Shown one piece after another: positions 1 through 8,992 of a stretch of DNA of 64,000 nucleotides. Numbering within the stretch: the first letter of the stretch is position 1; every line of letters begins with the position of its first letter. The translations under genes and the position numbers were made by a program. Under the pieces are notes generated by a model. It was given only the letters and a program-made list of their open reading frames with translations, was not told the DNA's origin and made no database searches. The DNA is from Phialocephala subalpina (taxonomy: Eukaryota; Ascomycota; Leotiomycetes; Helotiales; Mollisiaceae): contig FJOG01000004.1 in the NCBI GenBank assembly GCA_900073065.1, positions 1,410,736-1,474,735 on the forward strand, written 5' to 3'.

Positions 1-366
1 ACAGGCCATGATCTTCTGGCCAGAGCCTCCCGCCATGTCATGTCAGCAACTAGGGCAGCTATTTTTGGCCTGAATCCTTCGGCGCTTAGCCTCAAACGGT
101 CACCATGCCCAGCACTTGCTGCAGATGTGACTTCAAAGATGCAGGTGGCTGAAGATGATAGGAGAAGAACAATTATCTTGAGATGCAAGTTGCAAGAGGT
201 GAGCAGGAGGGGAAAGGGAACACAACATGAGACGAAACCTTTAGCTGTGAAGCTGTCACGGGATTTCTCGCTAACAAGTAAGGTCGCGTCGCCGAAACGG
301 CCCCGCGTCAAGACCATACATCTCCCCGCAAACTACATTCAAGTTCAACAAACTCCAAATGCCTCC
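1..366. other. Upstream region and probable 5' leader of RAD57
   Basis: The reading frame of the RAD57 gene stays open back to about position 40, but this upstream part has no recognisable Rad57 sequence. The conserved N-terminus begins at the ATG at 367, so I treat this stretch as leader or promoter. No other gene is visible, and the window edge cuts the region. Confidence 0.5.
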
Positions 367-1904
367 ATGACTGACCTCTTAGTTGTTCTACCGCACTTTC
401 CGACCGATAAATATGCGCACCTTCTGCCAGTCCTCGAGAAGAATCAGATCACGACTGCGGATCTTCTCACGCTCGACTCTGTTGACTTAGCCAGAAAAGC
501 TCGTCCGTTGACTATCGGTGACGCGAAGTCATTGTCGAATGCAGTGCAGGAGGCCTTGCGGAAGAGCCTGGGGATTAGCGAAAACAATGAGGTGCCAAAC
601 TCTTCGTTGAAGAAGAGGGGCTCGCAAGATCCGGCGACCACTGTCAGTGATGAGAAACGAGAAATCTCGCTGAGAAAGACCGGTTCACAAGTTGTGGATT
701 CTTGGAGCACGATCAGTACGCTTTCTAAGGATCTGGATATTGCGTTGGGAGGAGGCATCCCTACTGGATACATCACGGAAGTGACTGGCGAAAGGTCTAA
801 ATGCTTCCTGAGTTTTGAGACAGTAGCTAACAATCTCACAGCGGCGCAGGCAAGACTCAATTCCTCCTCACTCTCCTCTTGTCGACTCAACTTCCCCCTC
901 CTCATGGACTTAGTGGCAATGCACTGTATATATCCACCGAATCGCCTCTACCTACAAGCCGGCTCGCGACCATGATTAAATCACACCCGTGTCTGTGCTT
1001 ACTTGCACCAAGTAAAAAACCTACATTGGACCGAATAATGAGCGTCAACACGCCCGACCTCGAATCGCAAGAACATATTCTGCGATATCAAGTACCGGTT
1101 GCAGTGCAGAGGCAGGGTGTTAAATTGATTGTTCTGGACTCAGTGGCTGCAAATTACAGAGCAGAATTCGAACGTCCTGGAGTGCCCACAAGCGGGACCA
1201 GTGGTGGCAAGAACATGGCGCAACGAAGTAGTGAGTTGGTTAAGCTAGGAGAGTTCCTAAGAAATCTGGCCAGAGAGCACGGGATCGCGATCGTGGTGGC
1301 CAACCAGGTTGCGGATCGTTTCTCGGGAAGTGATAGAGGAAGTGAAAGAGGAGGAAGCAGTCCTTTCAAGACGCAGAGTAGTCCGCTGGCGGTCCGCATC
1401 AGAGGCGGTACGGGACCACCAAGCTCCACAGGAACGCCAACGTTGAGTTTACCAGGTCCTGAGATTGTAGCACCATTCAGAGGCACGCCAGATCCGATGT
1501 CCCTTGATCATCAGCAGAGGTGGTTTACTGGCTGGGGCGATGATCCAAACCCGGGACGATTGGCAAAGATGAGCCAGAAAACACCAAGTCTTGGTCTGAT
1601 TTGGACAACACAGATTGCATGTCGAATTGCACTGATCAAGCGGCCGGTGTATGGACCTACCTTAATTGCAGAAGAAGAAACCGAACGAGGTGAGCCGGTC
1701 CTAAATAAATGGAGAAGATGGATGAAAGTTGTATTTGCACCGCACATGAAGCCTAGCGGGCCGGGATTGGAGGGTGCTGTCGAATTCGAGATCAGAGCGG
1801 ATGGAATTGGGGCTGTGAAGACGATTCCGAAAGGCAAAAGGGTAAAGCTGGACGGTGAGGATGAGGATGAGGACGAAGACATGGAAGATGCCATGCCTGA
1901 GTGA
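367..1904 (+). CDS. RAD57: DNA repair protein Rad57-type (RecA/Rad51 paralogue)
   Basis: Two exons, 367-794 and 842-1904, encode about 496 residues. Splicing the 47-nt intron (donor GTCTAA, branch GCTAAC, acceptor CACAG) restores a Walker A motif GESGAGKT at residues ~141-148; unspliced, the motif is broken. Walker B (KLIVLDS) is near residue 242. The N-terminus (from MTDLLVVLPHF, with a helix-hairpin-like segment) and the GGGIPTGYITEVTGE stretch before the P-loop fit Rad57, the XRCC3-like mediator. In known fungi it works with Rad55 to load and stabilise Rad51 filaments during homologous recombination in the nucleus. A Gly/Ser/Pro-rich insertion at residues ~315-365 precedes the last RecA-core strands, and the C-terminus is acidic. 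XRCC3 naming would also be defensible. The ATG at 367 is chosen because upstream codons show no conservation. Confidence 0.86.
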
Positions 1905-2716
1905 TGAGCTCATGAACTTGTGACGCACTTTTGCAAGGCCAAAAGGTCTGGCAGCAAGAATGACATTTCTGGACTTGCCATTTTCCGAGACTCAAAACCT
2001 CGTTTCATGGTGTATGATGGGATCTGGATGTCTAAAACGTGGAAGGATCATTTCAGGCTTAGTGAAAGTCCGTCAAGATTTGGACGACTTTCCTTCATCT
2101 CCCTCCAGAATTTCTCCCATAAAAGAAGGGACTTCCTGGCAATCCGGCAAGTGCCTTCCACCTCACTATATATTCTTACCTTCGACTCTCGTCCCGTGAT
2201 GATGCAATTTCTATCTTTCGGTTTGTCGCGTTTGAGCTTTTAGTCCTTTACTTCTGGAGTAACTTATGAGATATCAACCCGTTCTTCTCGGCCTCGCTTT
2301 CAATCACCTTTACACTTCCTTTCCTTTCACGAACGATCCAAGTACCCAATATCTAGAAATGGGTGTTCCGTTGATCATGGGATATCTAAAATACTAATGT
2401 CGTTCAGCGTAGATGTGTACGTCGATGTTTAGCAGCACTGTCGCAGTTCTTTCAAGCTCTCAAGCTCAATATTCCTCACACCATGTCGCTCATATTTCAA
2501 TCTACTCACTCGAGCCTAGACATTCACAGAGAATACCCCATGTATGAGCAAATGCTCAGCAATGAATAACAATTCATCCTTCCTTCAAGTACTTAAAATG
2601 TTTTCTCCGCAGCCATGCTTGCCCGATATCAGATCTCAAGTTGTCTTCAAAACAGCCAGACAATTCACCTTTCTACTCCCATCAGGTAGCTCATCGCTAT
2701 CAACGCCATATTCAAA
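1905..2716. other. Intergenic, no gene supported
   Basis: Short open frames on both strands overlap here, but none has a good start context, domain or family-like composition. It presumably holds the RAD57 3' end and the upstream region of the small gene at 2717. I see nothing else. Confidence 0.4.
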
Positions 2717-2983
2717 ATGTCAAAGAAGCTCTATCAAAACGCACTCCTCATATCCTCACTCTCGATCTCAATATGCTTCACTCTCCTCATGAGCCTTATC
2801 ATCAGCGTCGACGCTTATGCTCACTCACTCAACTTCGAGGCAAAGAGCAAAGTTGACCAAAGCTTTCACTCGAAAATTACGAGAGGCATGGATAGAAACA
2901 CGAAAGCAGGAGTCATAGGTGGCAGTTGCGGAATTGTTCTCATGTGCATAATGGTGTATTTCGGTTGCGTCAAAAAGTACTAA
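2717..2983 (+). CDS. Small putative two-pass membrane protein
   Basis: This is an 88-residue frame with an ATG preceded by an A-rich context (TCAAAATG). A hydrophobic segment at residues ~9-32 could be a signal anchor. A polar lumen-like stretch of ~35 residues follows, then a second Gly/Ile/Met-rich membrane segment at ~65-82 and a short basic end (CVKKY). No family is recognised. Two clean hydrophobic segments in so short a frame, with a Lys-rich cytoplasmic-type tail, make a real microprotein plausible, but chance cannot be excluded. No introns are needed. Confidence 0.4.
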   Translation: MSKKLYQNALLISSLSISICFTLLMSLIISVDAYAHSLNFEAKSKVDQSFHSKITRGMDRNTKAGVIGGSCGIVLMCIMVYFGCVKKY

Positions 2984-3266
2984 CAGCTCTCATAAACGAG
3001 CTTGGCATATTTTGTGCGTTGCATGGATTTGTGGGTATGGGATACGGGATCCGGGATCCTAGTATGGTTGTTGAAGAATGTATGTGTGCACAGTGAGCTA
3101 CTAGTAATAGCATTTCGAACCTAGTGTCTAAGTAAGGTCTCCCAGTGGTTAGAAAAGAACTGAAGCTGAGTGTGAAGCAAGCCACTTCGCACAAACTCAA
3201 CTTCAACCAGCTGCTTATCTTTTGTAAGTCAAAAAACAGTTCCACCTGGCTAATCTCTCATGATCT
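2984..3266. other. Intergenic up to the assembly gap
   Basis: Unique sequence with no supportable gene. It runs straight into the N run. Confidence 0.4.
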
Positions 3267-4098
3267 NNNNNNNNNNNNNNNNNNNNNNNNNNNNNNNNNN
3301 NNNNNNNNNNNNNNNNNNNNNNNNNNNNNNNNNNNNNNNNNNNNNNNNNNNNNNNNNNNNNNNNNNNNNNNNNNNNNNNNNNNNNNNNNNNNNNNNNNNN
3401 NNNNNNNNNNNNNNNNNNNNNNNNNNNNNNNNNNNNNNNNNNNNNNNNNNNNNNNNNNNNNNNNNNNNNNNNNNNNNNNNNNNNNNNNNNNNNNNNNNNN
3501 NNNNNNNNNNNNNNNNNNNNNNNNNNNNNNNNNNNNNNNNNNNNNNNNNNNNNNNNNNNNNNNNNNNNNNNNNNNNNNNNNNNNNNNNNNNNNNNNNNNN
3601 NNNNNNNNNNNNNNNNNNNNNNNNNNNNNNNNNNNNNNNNNNNNNNNNNNNNNNNNNNNNNNNNNNNNNNNNNNNNNNNNNNNNNNNNNNNNNNNNNNNN
3701 NNNNNNNNNNNNNNNNNNNNNNNNNNNNNNNNNNNNNNNNNNNNNNNNNNNNNNNNNNNNNNNNNNNNNNNNNNNNNNNNNNNNNNNNNNNNNNNNNNNN
3801 NNNNNNNNNNNNNNNNNNNNNNNNNNNNNNNNNNNNNNNNNNNNNNNNNNNNNNNNNNNNNNNNNNNNNNNNNNNNNNNNNNNNNNNNNNNNNNNNNNNN
3901 NNNNNNNNNNNNNNNNNNNNNNNNNNNNNNNNNNNNNNNNNNNNNNNNNNNNNNNNNNNNNNNNNNNNNNNNNNNNNNNNNNNNNNNNNNNNNNNNNNNN
4001 NNNNNNNNNNNNNNNNNNNNNNNNNNNNNNNNNNNNNNNNNNNNNNNNNNNNNNNNNNNNNNNNNNNNNNNNNNNNNNNNNNNNNNNNNNNNNNNNNN
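3267..4098. other. Assembly gap (832 N)
   Basis: Every base is N, so any gene here is unseen. Frames spanning it are artefacts. The right flank begins with a purine-rich GGGGAGGG-type stretch, which may be why assembly failed. Confidence 0.99.
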
Positions 4099-4393
4099 GG
4101 GGAGGGAGTGGAGAGGGGATGATGGTGAGTGAGTGACAGAGCTCAAGTTACACTGCAGAAAACTTTTTGGATTCAATTCGATCAAATGAAAGCTAATTCA
4201 CGATTGCAGGAACTCAGAATTCAGACATCCACCCAATCGACGATAATCAAACATTGAGGCCTCAAAATCAATCGACCCCACTCCAAATTACGTGCTCGCT
4301 CAGAATCCAAGAAATCCACGCAATGCCACGAAATCAATTCACAATCAACCTAGAACTTACAACAATCAATCCCTCACCCCACAAGTCCAGTGC
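4099..4393. other. Gap edge and 3' flank of the repeat protein
   Basis: No gene seen. It is the downstream side of the minus-strand gene that ends at 4394. Confidence 0.4.
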
Positions 4394-5521
4394 TCAATGC
4401 CTCTTCTTCCGCTCAACAGGTGCCGCAGCGAAGTACTTACACACACCTTGATATCCTTGTTGTCTTTCCTTGTCTTTCGCCTTCTTGTATTGCTTCTCCA
4501 GTTCTTTTGCAGAAAGCTTTGGTGCTTTCTCCTTATGCTTCTTATCCTTAGATTTGCCTGGCTCGGCTTCATGCTTCTCTTCCTGCCTTCGATGAGGCTC
4601 GCCGTTCTTGATGGACTCATCTTTAAGTTTGCCTTTATGACTTCTATGAGGCTTTGCAATTGTTGCTTGGGTGTTTTCGATGTTACTGCTGTTATCACTG
4701 GTGTTTTGGGCATCTTTGAAATCACCGATCCCTTGCACTATCTCGTGGGACGTGTATAATTGGGGTGCTGCGTCGTTCTTGTGGCTGTCAACGCTGCCTT
4801 CTTCCTCGTATTGATCTTGTTCTTGGAGGTGGACGTAACGGCCGGGGTTTTGAGAGTTGAAAGCTTGACTTGGAACACTTTCTTGTAGCCTTCCTCTTTC
4901 TCTCGGGTACGAAGAAGGGGCGTACGGCCCTGCACGTGTCTCTGAAGCTATGTACTTTTGGAGTGCCGCCATTTCTCCTGGATTATTGATATTCCACTGC
5001 TCCTGAACTTTGCCTGAAGCTGGGAGATGGTGGTAGTTCCTTGGAGGTTTGGGTGTGCTGTATAATTGGCTTTGAGGACTTTCTTGCTGTCTTTCTTTAC
5101 CACTTGAACTCGACGAGACAGAGAACTGTGTTTCGTGAATTTGTTCTGATGGAGTTTTGTACTCGAGCTGTAGTCTCTCTCTACCTCTCGAATATGAGGG
5201 GACTGAGTACGGACCTGCATCGTCAAATTTCGATGTATTGTATGATTCAAGTTGCGGCTGCTTTAAATTATAGGGTACTGAGTATGAGCTGTTAGGCGTT
5301 CTTGACGGAGTGTATGATTCATGTCGTAGTTGTCTTGGATTCGTAGACACTGTGTGTAGGCCTGCAATGGCTGGCGGCGACGAAGTATATGGTTCAAGTT
5401 GAAGCTGCCTCGAATTTGAGGAGACCGTGAATGGATCCGCCAGGACACGAGCATACGGTTGGTGTGCTGGAGTTTCATCTACCTTAGAATAGCCCCATTC
5501 TATTGTTCTAGGACCTGGCAT
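4394..5521 (-). CDS. Hypothetical disordered protein with ~25-residue repeats
   Basis: The minus-strand frame starts at the ATG at 5521 and gives 375 residues. Residues ~30-165 hold about five imperfect repeats of the form [Y/F]SV-x(4)-R-x(2)-QLE-x-Y-x(2)-S, followed by a looser copy (YAPSSYPRERGRLQES). The C-terminal third is highly charged and Lys-rich (KDKKHKEKAPKLSAKELEKQ) with a coiled-coil-like stretch, ending in VERKKRH. There is no signal peptide, membrane segment or known domain. A TATA-like element lies ~195 bp upstream. The frame stays open with coding-like composition upstream to ~5698 but without an ATG, so a further 5' exon is possible. Probably nuclear or scaffold-like, by composition only. 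Confidence 0.6.
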   Translation of the reverse strand: MPGPRTIEWGYSKVDETPAHQPYARVLADPFTVSSNSRQLQLEPYTSSPPAIAGLHTVSTNPRQLRHESYTPSRTPNSSYSVPYNLKQPQLESYNTSKFDDAGPYSVPSYSRGRERLQLEYKTPSEQIHETQFSVSSSSSGKERQQESPQSQLYSTPKPPRNYHHLPASGKVQEQWNINNPGEMAALQKYIASETRAGPYAPSSYPRERGRLQESVPSQAFNSQNPGRYVHLQEQDQYEEEGSVDSHKNDAAPQLYTSHEIVQGIGDFKDAQNTSDNSSNIENTQATIAKPHRSHKGKLKDESIKNGEPHRRQEEKHEAEPGKSKDKKHKEKAPKLSAKELEKQYKKAKDKERQQGYQGVCKYFAAAPVERKKRH

Positions 5522-5714
5522 TGTTTTAAGAGGAGGTGAGTGAGATTCGAGAGTCTTGGACGCTCGACTTGGAAAAGTCTTTTGATATTTTATTATTTCT
5601 TCTGCGTTTGGGCGTGCGGGATGAGGAGGCAGTTTGTAAGTGCGAGGGGGCTGCGAAGTCTCTTGATACTTGATAGCAAGAAGGAAATAGTTTCCCACGA
5701 AGGACAGGGCTCGA

Positions 5715-5722
5715 ATTTATAC
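5715..5722 (-). promoter_or_regulatory. TATA-like element of the repeat-protein gene
   Basis: On the minus strand it reads TATAAATT, about 195 bp before the ATG at 5521. The assignment is positional only. Confidence 0.35.
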
Positions 5723-5729
5723 GCCAGGC

Positions 5730-6350
5730 TGCTTGTGAATCTTCGATGTCCGGGATTCAGTCACTCTGTTCTAAGCAATGCTCTGCATGACTTCCGTATC
5801 GCACCTTCATCTGAAAGAAATTGTTCACATCACAGACACTGACAAAACCAGCACTTCTTTAATGCATTCGCATTATTCACTGATTTTAGAGGGCGGGAAG
5901 CTCACGACGGGTCGCGTAGAAAGAGGAAGCCTTGACACCAGGGGCAGAAGCACGTGAGTGATTTGATGTCTCTTTGGATCACGAAGAGGTGAGAAGATTT
6001 ATCTGTAATTCAAAACACCAATAGAATCATGCATTCTAATTTTTCATGCTTCCAAACCAATGGGATTAAGTTCATGCTAATTTAGATCTGCAGTAGCTCC
6101 ATGCAGCAAACACACGCCTGACAATTACTTTGCCAAGCTACCATGGAAGCGAAATCGGTACTCATTTGGACACGAATAATCTACCCAAAAATCGTACCTA
6201 AGCCGGCCAGGTCAAATACAACGCCTAGGCAATGCTAATAATTGCCAAAATTTATCGACATACAACAAACTCCTCTCCCTGAATCCACCCACGTTTAAAA
6301 TCCATGCTCCAAAACATCGCAAGCTAAAATAGTGACCCTAGTCGAGACTC
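5730..6350. other. Intergenic
   Basis: Between two minus-strand genes. No coding frame, RNA gene or repeat recognised. Confidence 0.4.
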
Positions 6351-6734
6351 TCACGCGATCAACTTTTTCTTCTTGTGCGCTTCCTTCATGCTTTCATAGT
6401 CTTTACCGATTAGTCCTGCCAATCGCTTTGCACGTCCCTCTGAGCCGCGCTCGCTTTTCTTAGTCTTTTCTGACCTGCTTTTTCTCTTGCTCTCGTTTTC
6501 GGTCTTCTTGGACTTTTCGTGGCTTTCACTCTTCTTATCAGAATGATTACTCTTATTGCCCCTATCTCCATGGCTGTGGCTATGGCTGTTTTTCTTGTTC
6601 TTGTCTTTTGTCGTGCTCTTCCCGATCTTCCCGGCACTCCCTTGTGGAGCATTTTCTGGATCGGATAGCCATGCTGCTATTTGGGCATCCGAGAGGCCGG
6701 GTGATGTTGAAGTCATGTCTATCTTGTGAAACAT
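6351..6734 (-). CDS. Small Lys/Ser-rich hypothetical protein
   Basis: The ATG at 6734 opens a 127-residue frame. The N-terminus holds a short amphipathic segment, LSDAQIAAWLSDPE. A long low-complexity region of Lys, Ser, His and Glu follows (SHSHSHGDRGNKSNHSDKK), then a more ordered basic tail (RAKRLAGLIGKDYESMKEAHKKKK). There is no signal peptide or known domain. A CT-rich leader and a TATAAAAA-like box ~160 bp upstream support transcription. It shares its composition and orientation with the repeat protein at 4394-5521, but I see no alignable homology. Function unknown; nucleolar or nucleic-acid association would be a guess from charge. Confidence 0.55.
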   Translation of the reverse strand: MFHKIDMTSTSPGLSDAQIAAWLSDPENAPQGSAGKIGKSTTKDKNKKNSHSHSHGDRGNKSNHSDKKSESHEKSKKTENESKRKSRSEKTKKSERGSEGRAKRLAGLIGKDYESMKEAHKKKKLIA

Positions 6735-6893
6735 TGTGGTTTTGGTGTGAGGGGGCTGAGTGTATGAAAGTGACAAATAGCTTCTTGATGTTTGAGGCTT
6801 GCTTTGAAGAGAGTAGGATACTGAGTGTAATTGCAAGTAAAGTAGTGGTGCTCTGGATATGATGGAGAAAGGATACAACTGTTACAGATTTGG

Positions 6894-6902
6894 TTTTTAT
6901 AT
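6894..6902 (-). promoter_or_regulatory. TATA-like box of the Lys-rich gene
   Basis: ATATAAAAA on the minus strand, ~160 bp upstream of the ATG at 6734 and followed by a CT-rich leader. Confidence 0.4.
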
Positions 6903-7021
6903 TCGAGTTCATTTGTGAATGTGTCTTCGAAGAGAGTACCTAGGTACCTTGAACTCAATCATTCCTGCTCTAAGCCGTACTGTGAAAGAATTGATTCTAA
7001 GCTGCCTCGAGGTGATTCAAG

Positions 7022-7463
7022 AATGAATGGCATCAAATATCTTTCCCTACATCTCATCTAGTCCAGCACCCTCTCCATACGTCAGCATCTCAGATCGTTA
7101 CCGCCCCAAAGCTGCAGCTAAAGACGCGCAAAGAACCCCGCAAAGAGTACACCTGCCGCTGCCCCGAAAACAGTCGCTACCATGGCTTTACTCCTTACCA
7201 TCGACATAATCCCTTATTCCATACTTATGACACTATAAACTACAAAGAAACTACCAAAGTAGGTCAAACTTCCTCATCCGTTAGAGATACCTACTCAAAA
7301 TCGTGCAATAGAAATACAGAAAATGTCCAAGGTGCAGGGAAGCGGAATACGTGAAAAAAGCATTGAAGAGAGAGTTGAAACACTTGGAGAAGAGGGAGAA
7401 GAGGAGGAAAGGGGGTGCCAAGGACAAGATTAAAGAACTAGTTTTAGACTGGCTCGATTCTTG
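7022..7463 (+). pseudogene. Degraded paralogue of the 7648-7923 small protein
   Basis: Joining 7022-7258 to 7312-7463 across a 53-nt GT-AG intron gives a protein that parallels its minus-strand neighbour: EYTCRCPENSRYHGFTPY matches KYTCHCLQRRRYIDFTPC, and KCPRCREAEYVKKALKREL matches KCLECRELQYEREALKREL. The end is more Lys-rich, with KRRKGGAKDKIKELVLDWL before the stop. No ATG exists in the first exon's frame between the upstream stop (~7013) and the homologous part. Either the start was lost, or an undetected 5' exon exists. The nearby ATG at 7027 is in another frame. The copies face each other, ~185 bp apart. Confidence 0.5.
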
Positions 7464-7647
7464 ATCACGGTACGTTATTGCGAGGAATAGAGAGAGAAGG
7501 CGAAGAGTAATGTAGAACTGCACCGTTTTCCCTCGGCGCGACGTAAATATTGCCATCTCTCCTGTTGCTATCATTGCTCTTCTCTACCTACTTCCATTCA
7601 CACCCCTCATCCTCCTCACTCTCTCTAACAACCTTATCAATAACCCC

Positions 7648-7923
7648 TCACCAACCAATCCATTCAAAAAACCTCACCCACACACCGACTCTCCTCTTCC
7701 TATCCCTCTCATCCAACCTTTTCAACTCCCTCTTCAACGCCTCCCTCTCATATTGCAACTCTCTACATTCCAAACATTTTTCATCCTTACGCTTAGTAGA
7801 GATCCAGATATCGCCGCTGCAAGTATTGCTTGAGGGGTTGAAGAGGAGGCAGGGGGTGAAGTCGATGTAGCGGCGGCGTTGGAGGCAGTGGCAGGTATAT
7901 TTGATCCAGTGTTCTGTGCACAT
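7648..7923 (-). CDS. Small Cys-containing hypothetical protein with basic helix
   Basis: An intronless 91-residue frame starts MCTEHWIKYTCHC. It has two Cys pairs, CHC near the start and C-x2-C in KCLECREL, spaced like a small metal-binding or disulfide module. A strongly charged helix follows (QYEREALKRELKRLDERDRKRR), then an aromatic end, WVRFFEWIGW. There is no signal peptide. A CT-rich leader precedes the ATG, which supports a real gene. It is the intact member of an inverted paralogous pair with 7022-7463. No family is recognised and the function is unknown. Conservation of the Cys spacing in the broken sister argues that the frame was under selection. Confidence 0.55.
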   Translation of the reverse strand: MCTEHWIKYTCHCLQRRRYIDFTPCLLFNPSSNTCSGDIWISTKRKDEKCLECRELQYEREALKRELKRLDERDRKRRVGVWVRFFEWIGW

Positions 7924-8268
7924 CCTTTAGCATGCTGGAGAATGGGTGATATAGGTTGAGGTTGTGAAAGGGGATGAGGGGGGAGATGGGGGTGTTGAGG
8001 ATAGAATAAGCTTTGGGTCGTGAATGAAATGAGAAAGAGAGGACTGAAGAGACTTGATTTTTGAATCACTCATAACGATTCCCGCTCTCACATAATGCTA
8101 CTATCGAGCCAAAAGGTCCAGAAGTAGTCAAGTTCAAGGAAATCTCTTCGGGACGAATGTAGCGAGGAGTTGCAGATATAGACAGAAGTACGGATAGACA
8201 TCTTCATTTGTATCTTTAAGATCCGCCATAGCTGAGAACCTTCTCCATTGAACGTGTCCGAGCGTACC
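7924..8268. other. Shared upstream/intergenic region
   Basis: Contains the CT-rich leader of the 7648-7923 gene (minus strand) and the 3' side of the 8269-8472 gene. No other gene seen. Confidence 0.4.
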
Positions 8269-8472
8269 TTAATCGTCAAAGAACCTCAGCAACACAGCCA
8301 GCAACCCACTAACGTAAAGTCCTGTCCTCGCCTCGGGACCATTTGTGTAGAAAGGCAGGAGGTATGATTCGGTGCCTTCTGCTGTAGGAGTTTGAATTGT
8401 TCGATTCGCCTTTGAAGTCGCCATCGTCATTGCTACAAGGCCGAGAATGAGGAGGAGGTTGGAGTTCTTCAT
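8269..8472 (-). CDS. Small secreted or membrane-anchored peptide
   Basis: A 67-residue frame from the ATG at 8472. The N-terminus MKNSNLLLILGLVAMTMATS is a textbook signal peptide. It is followed by a short polar segment with one N-glycosylation sequon (NRT) and a C-terminal hydrophobic stretch, GLYVSGLLAVLLRFF, like a GPI-anchor or membrane segment. A TATAAATA box lies ~95 bp upstream. No Cys residues, so not a typical disulfide-rich effector. No homologue recognised. Signal peptide plus a well-placed TATA box make it likelier than chance. Confidence 0.5.
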   Translation of the reverse strand: MKNSNLLLILGLVAMTMATSKANRTIQTPTAEGTESYLLPFYTNGPEARTGLYVSGLLAVLLRFFDD

Positions 8473-8566
8473 CCGTTATGACGTCTTTCGAAAGGAGATT
8501 TTGCTTTGGGTGTAGTGCTCATGCATTAGATAACAGCGCAAGAGAGGCAAGTGATGGGACGGTAGG

Positions 8567-8574
8567 TATTTATA
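8567..8574 (-). promoter_or_regulatory. TATA box of the small secreted peptide gene
   Basis: TATAAATA on the minus strand, ~95 bp before the ATG at 8472. Confidence 0.45.
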
Positions 8575-8992
8575 CTTGCGAGATTGAGGTAGCTTTCATG
8601 AATGGATGAAAGAGACGTTGCGAGTGATTGAGCACACTGACATCTATAAATGAGGTTGGATTAAAGGAATGACTTCCACGCTTGATCTTCTCGTACCTGG
8701 ACATTGTACAAAGCAGAAGGTGATACTGTCACCTGAACAACACATGCACGTGAAAGAGATATTACTATGAAATTTGGTATTGTGTGAATATATAGGATTT
8801 ATAGGTCTGAAAGGAGAGCGCTAATGGAATCGCATCGCTAGAAGCAGAAAGACATAGAAACATGCATACAGAAAGCAAGTATACAGAGTGAGATACTAGA
8901 AAGGTATATATTGTATCCTGTGCTCCCGCTCCATTCCCCCAAAACCCTTCGACACTTATCTAAACACGACAGATCGAGAAATTGGGAAGCGA
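8575..8992. other. Intergenic
   Basis: Upstream of the peptide gene and downstream of the carnitine acetyltransferase. No gene, RNA or repeat seen. Confidence 0.4.

Noticed and set aside
3145..4185. Long frames across the N run on both strands
   Set aside because: They are translations of unknown bases and carry no evidence.
7281..7574. 97-codon minus-strand frame over the plus-strand small paralogue
   Set aside because: Antisense shadow; the homologous reading is on the plus strand with an intron.
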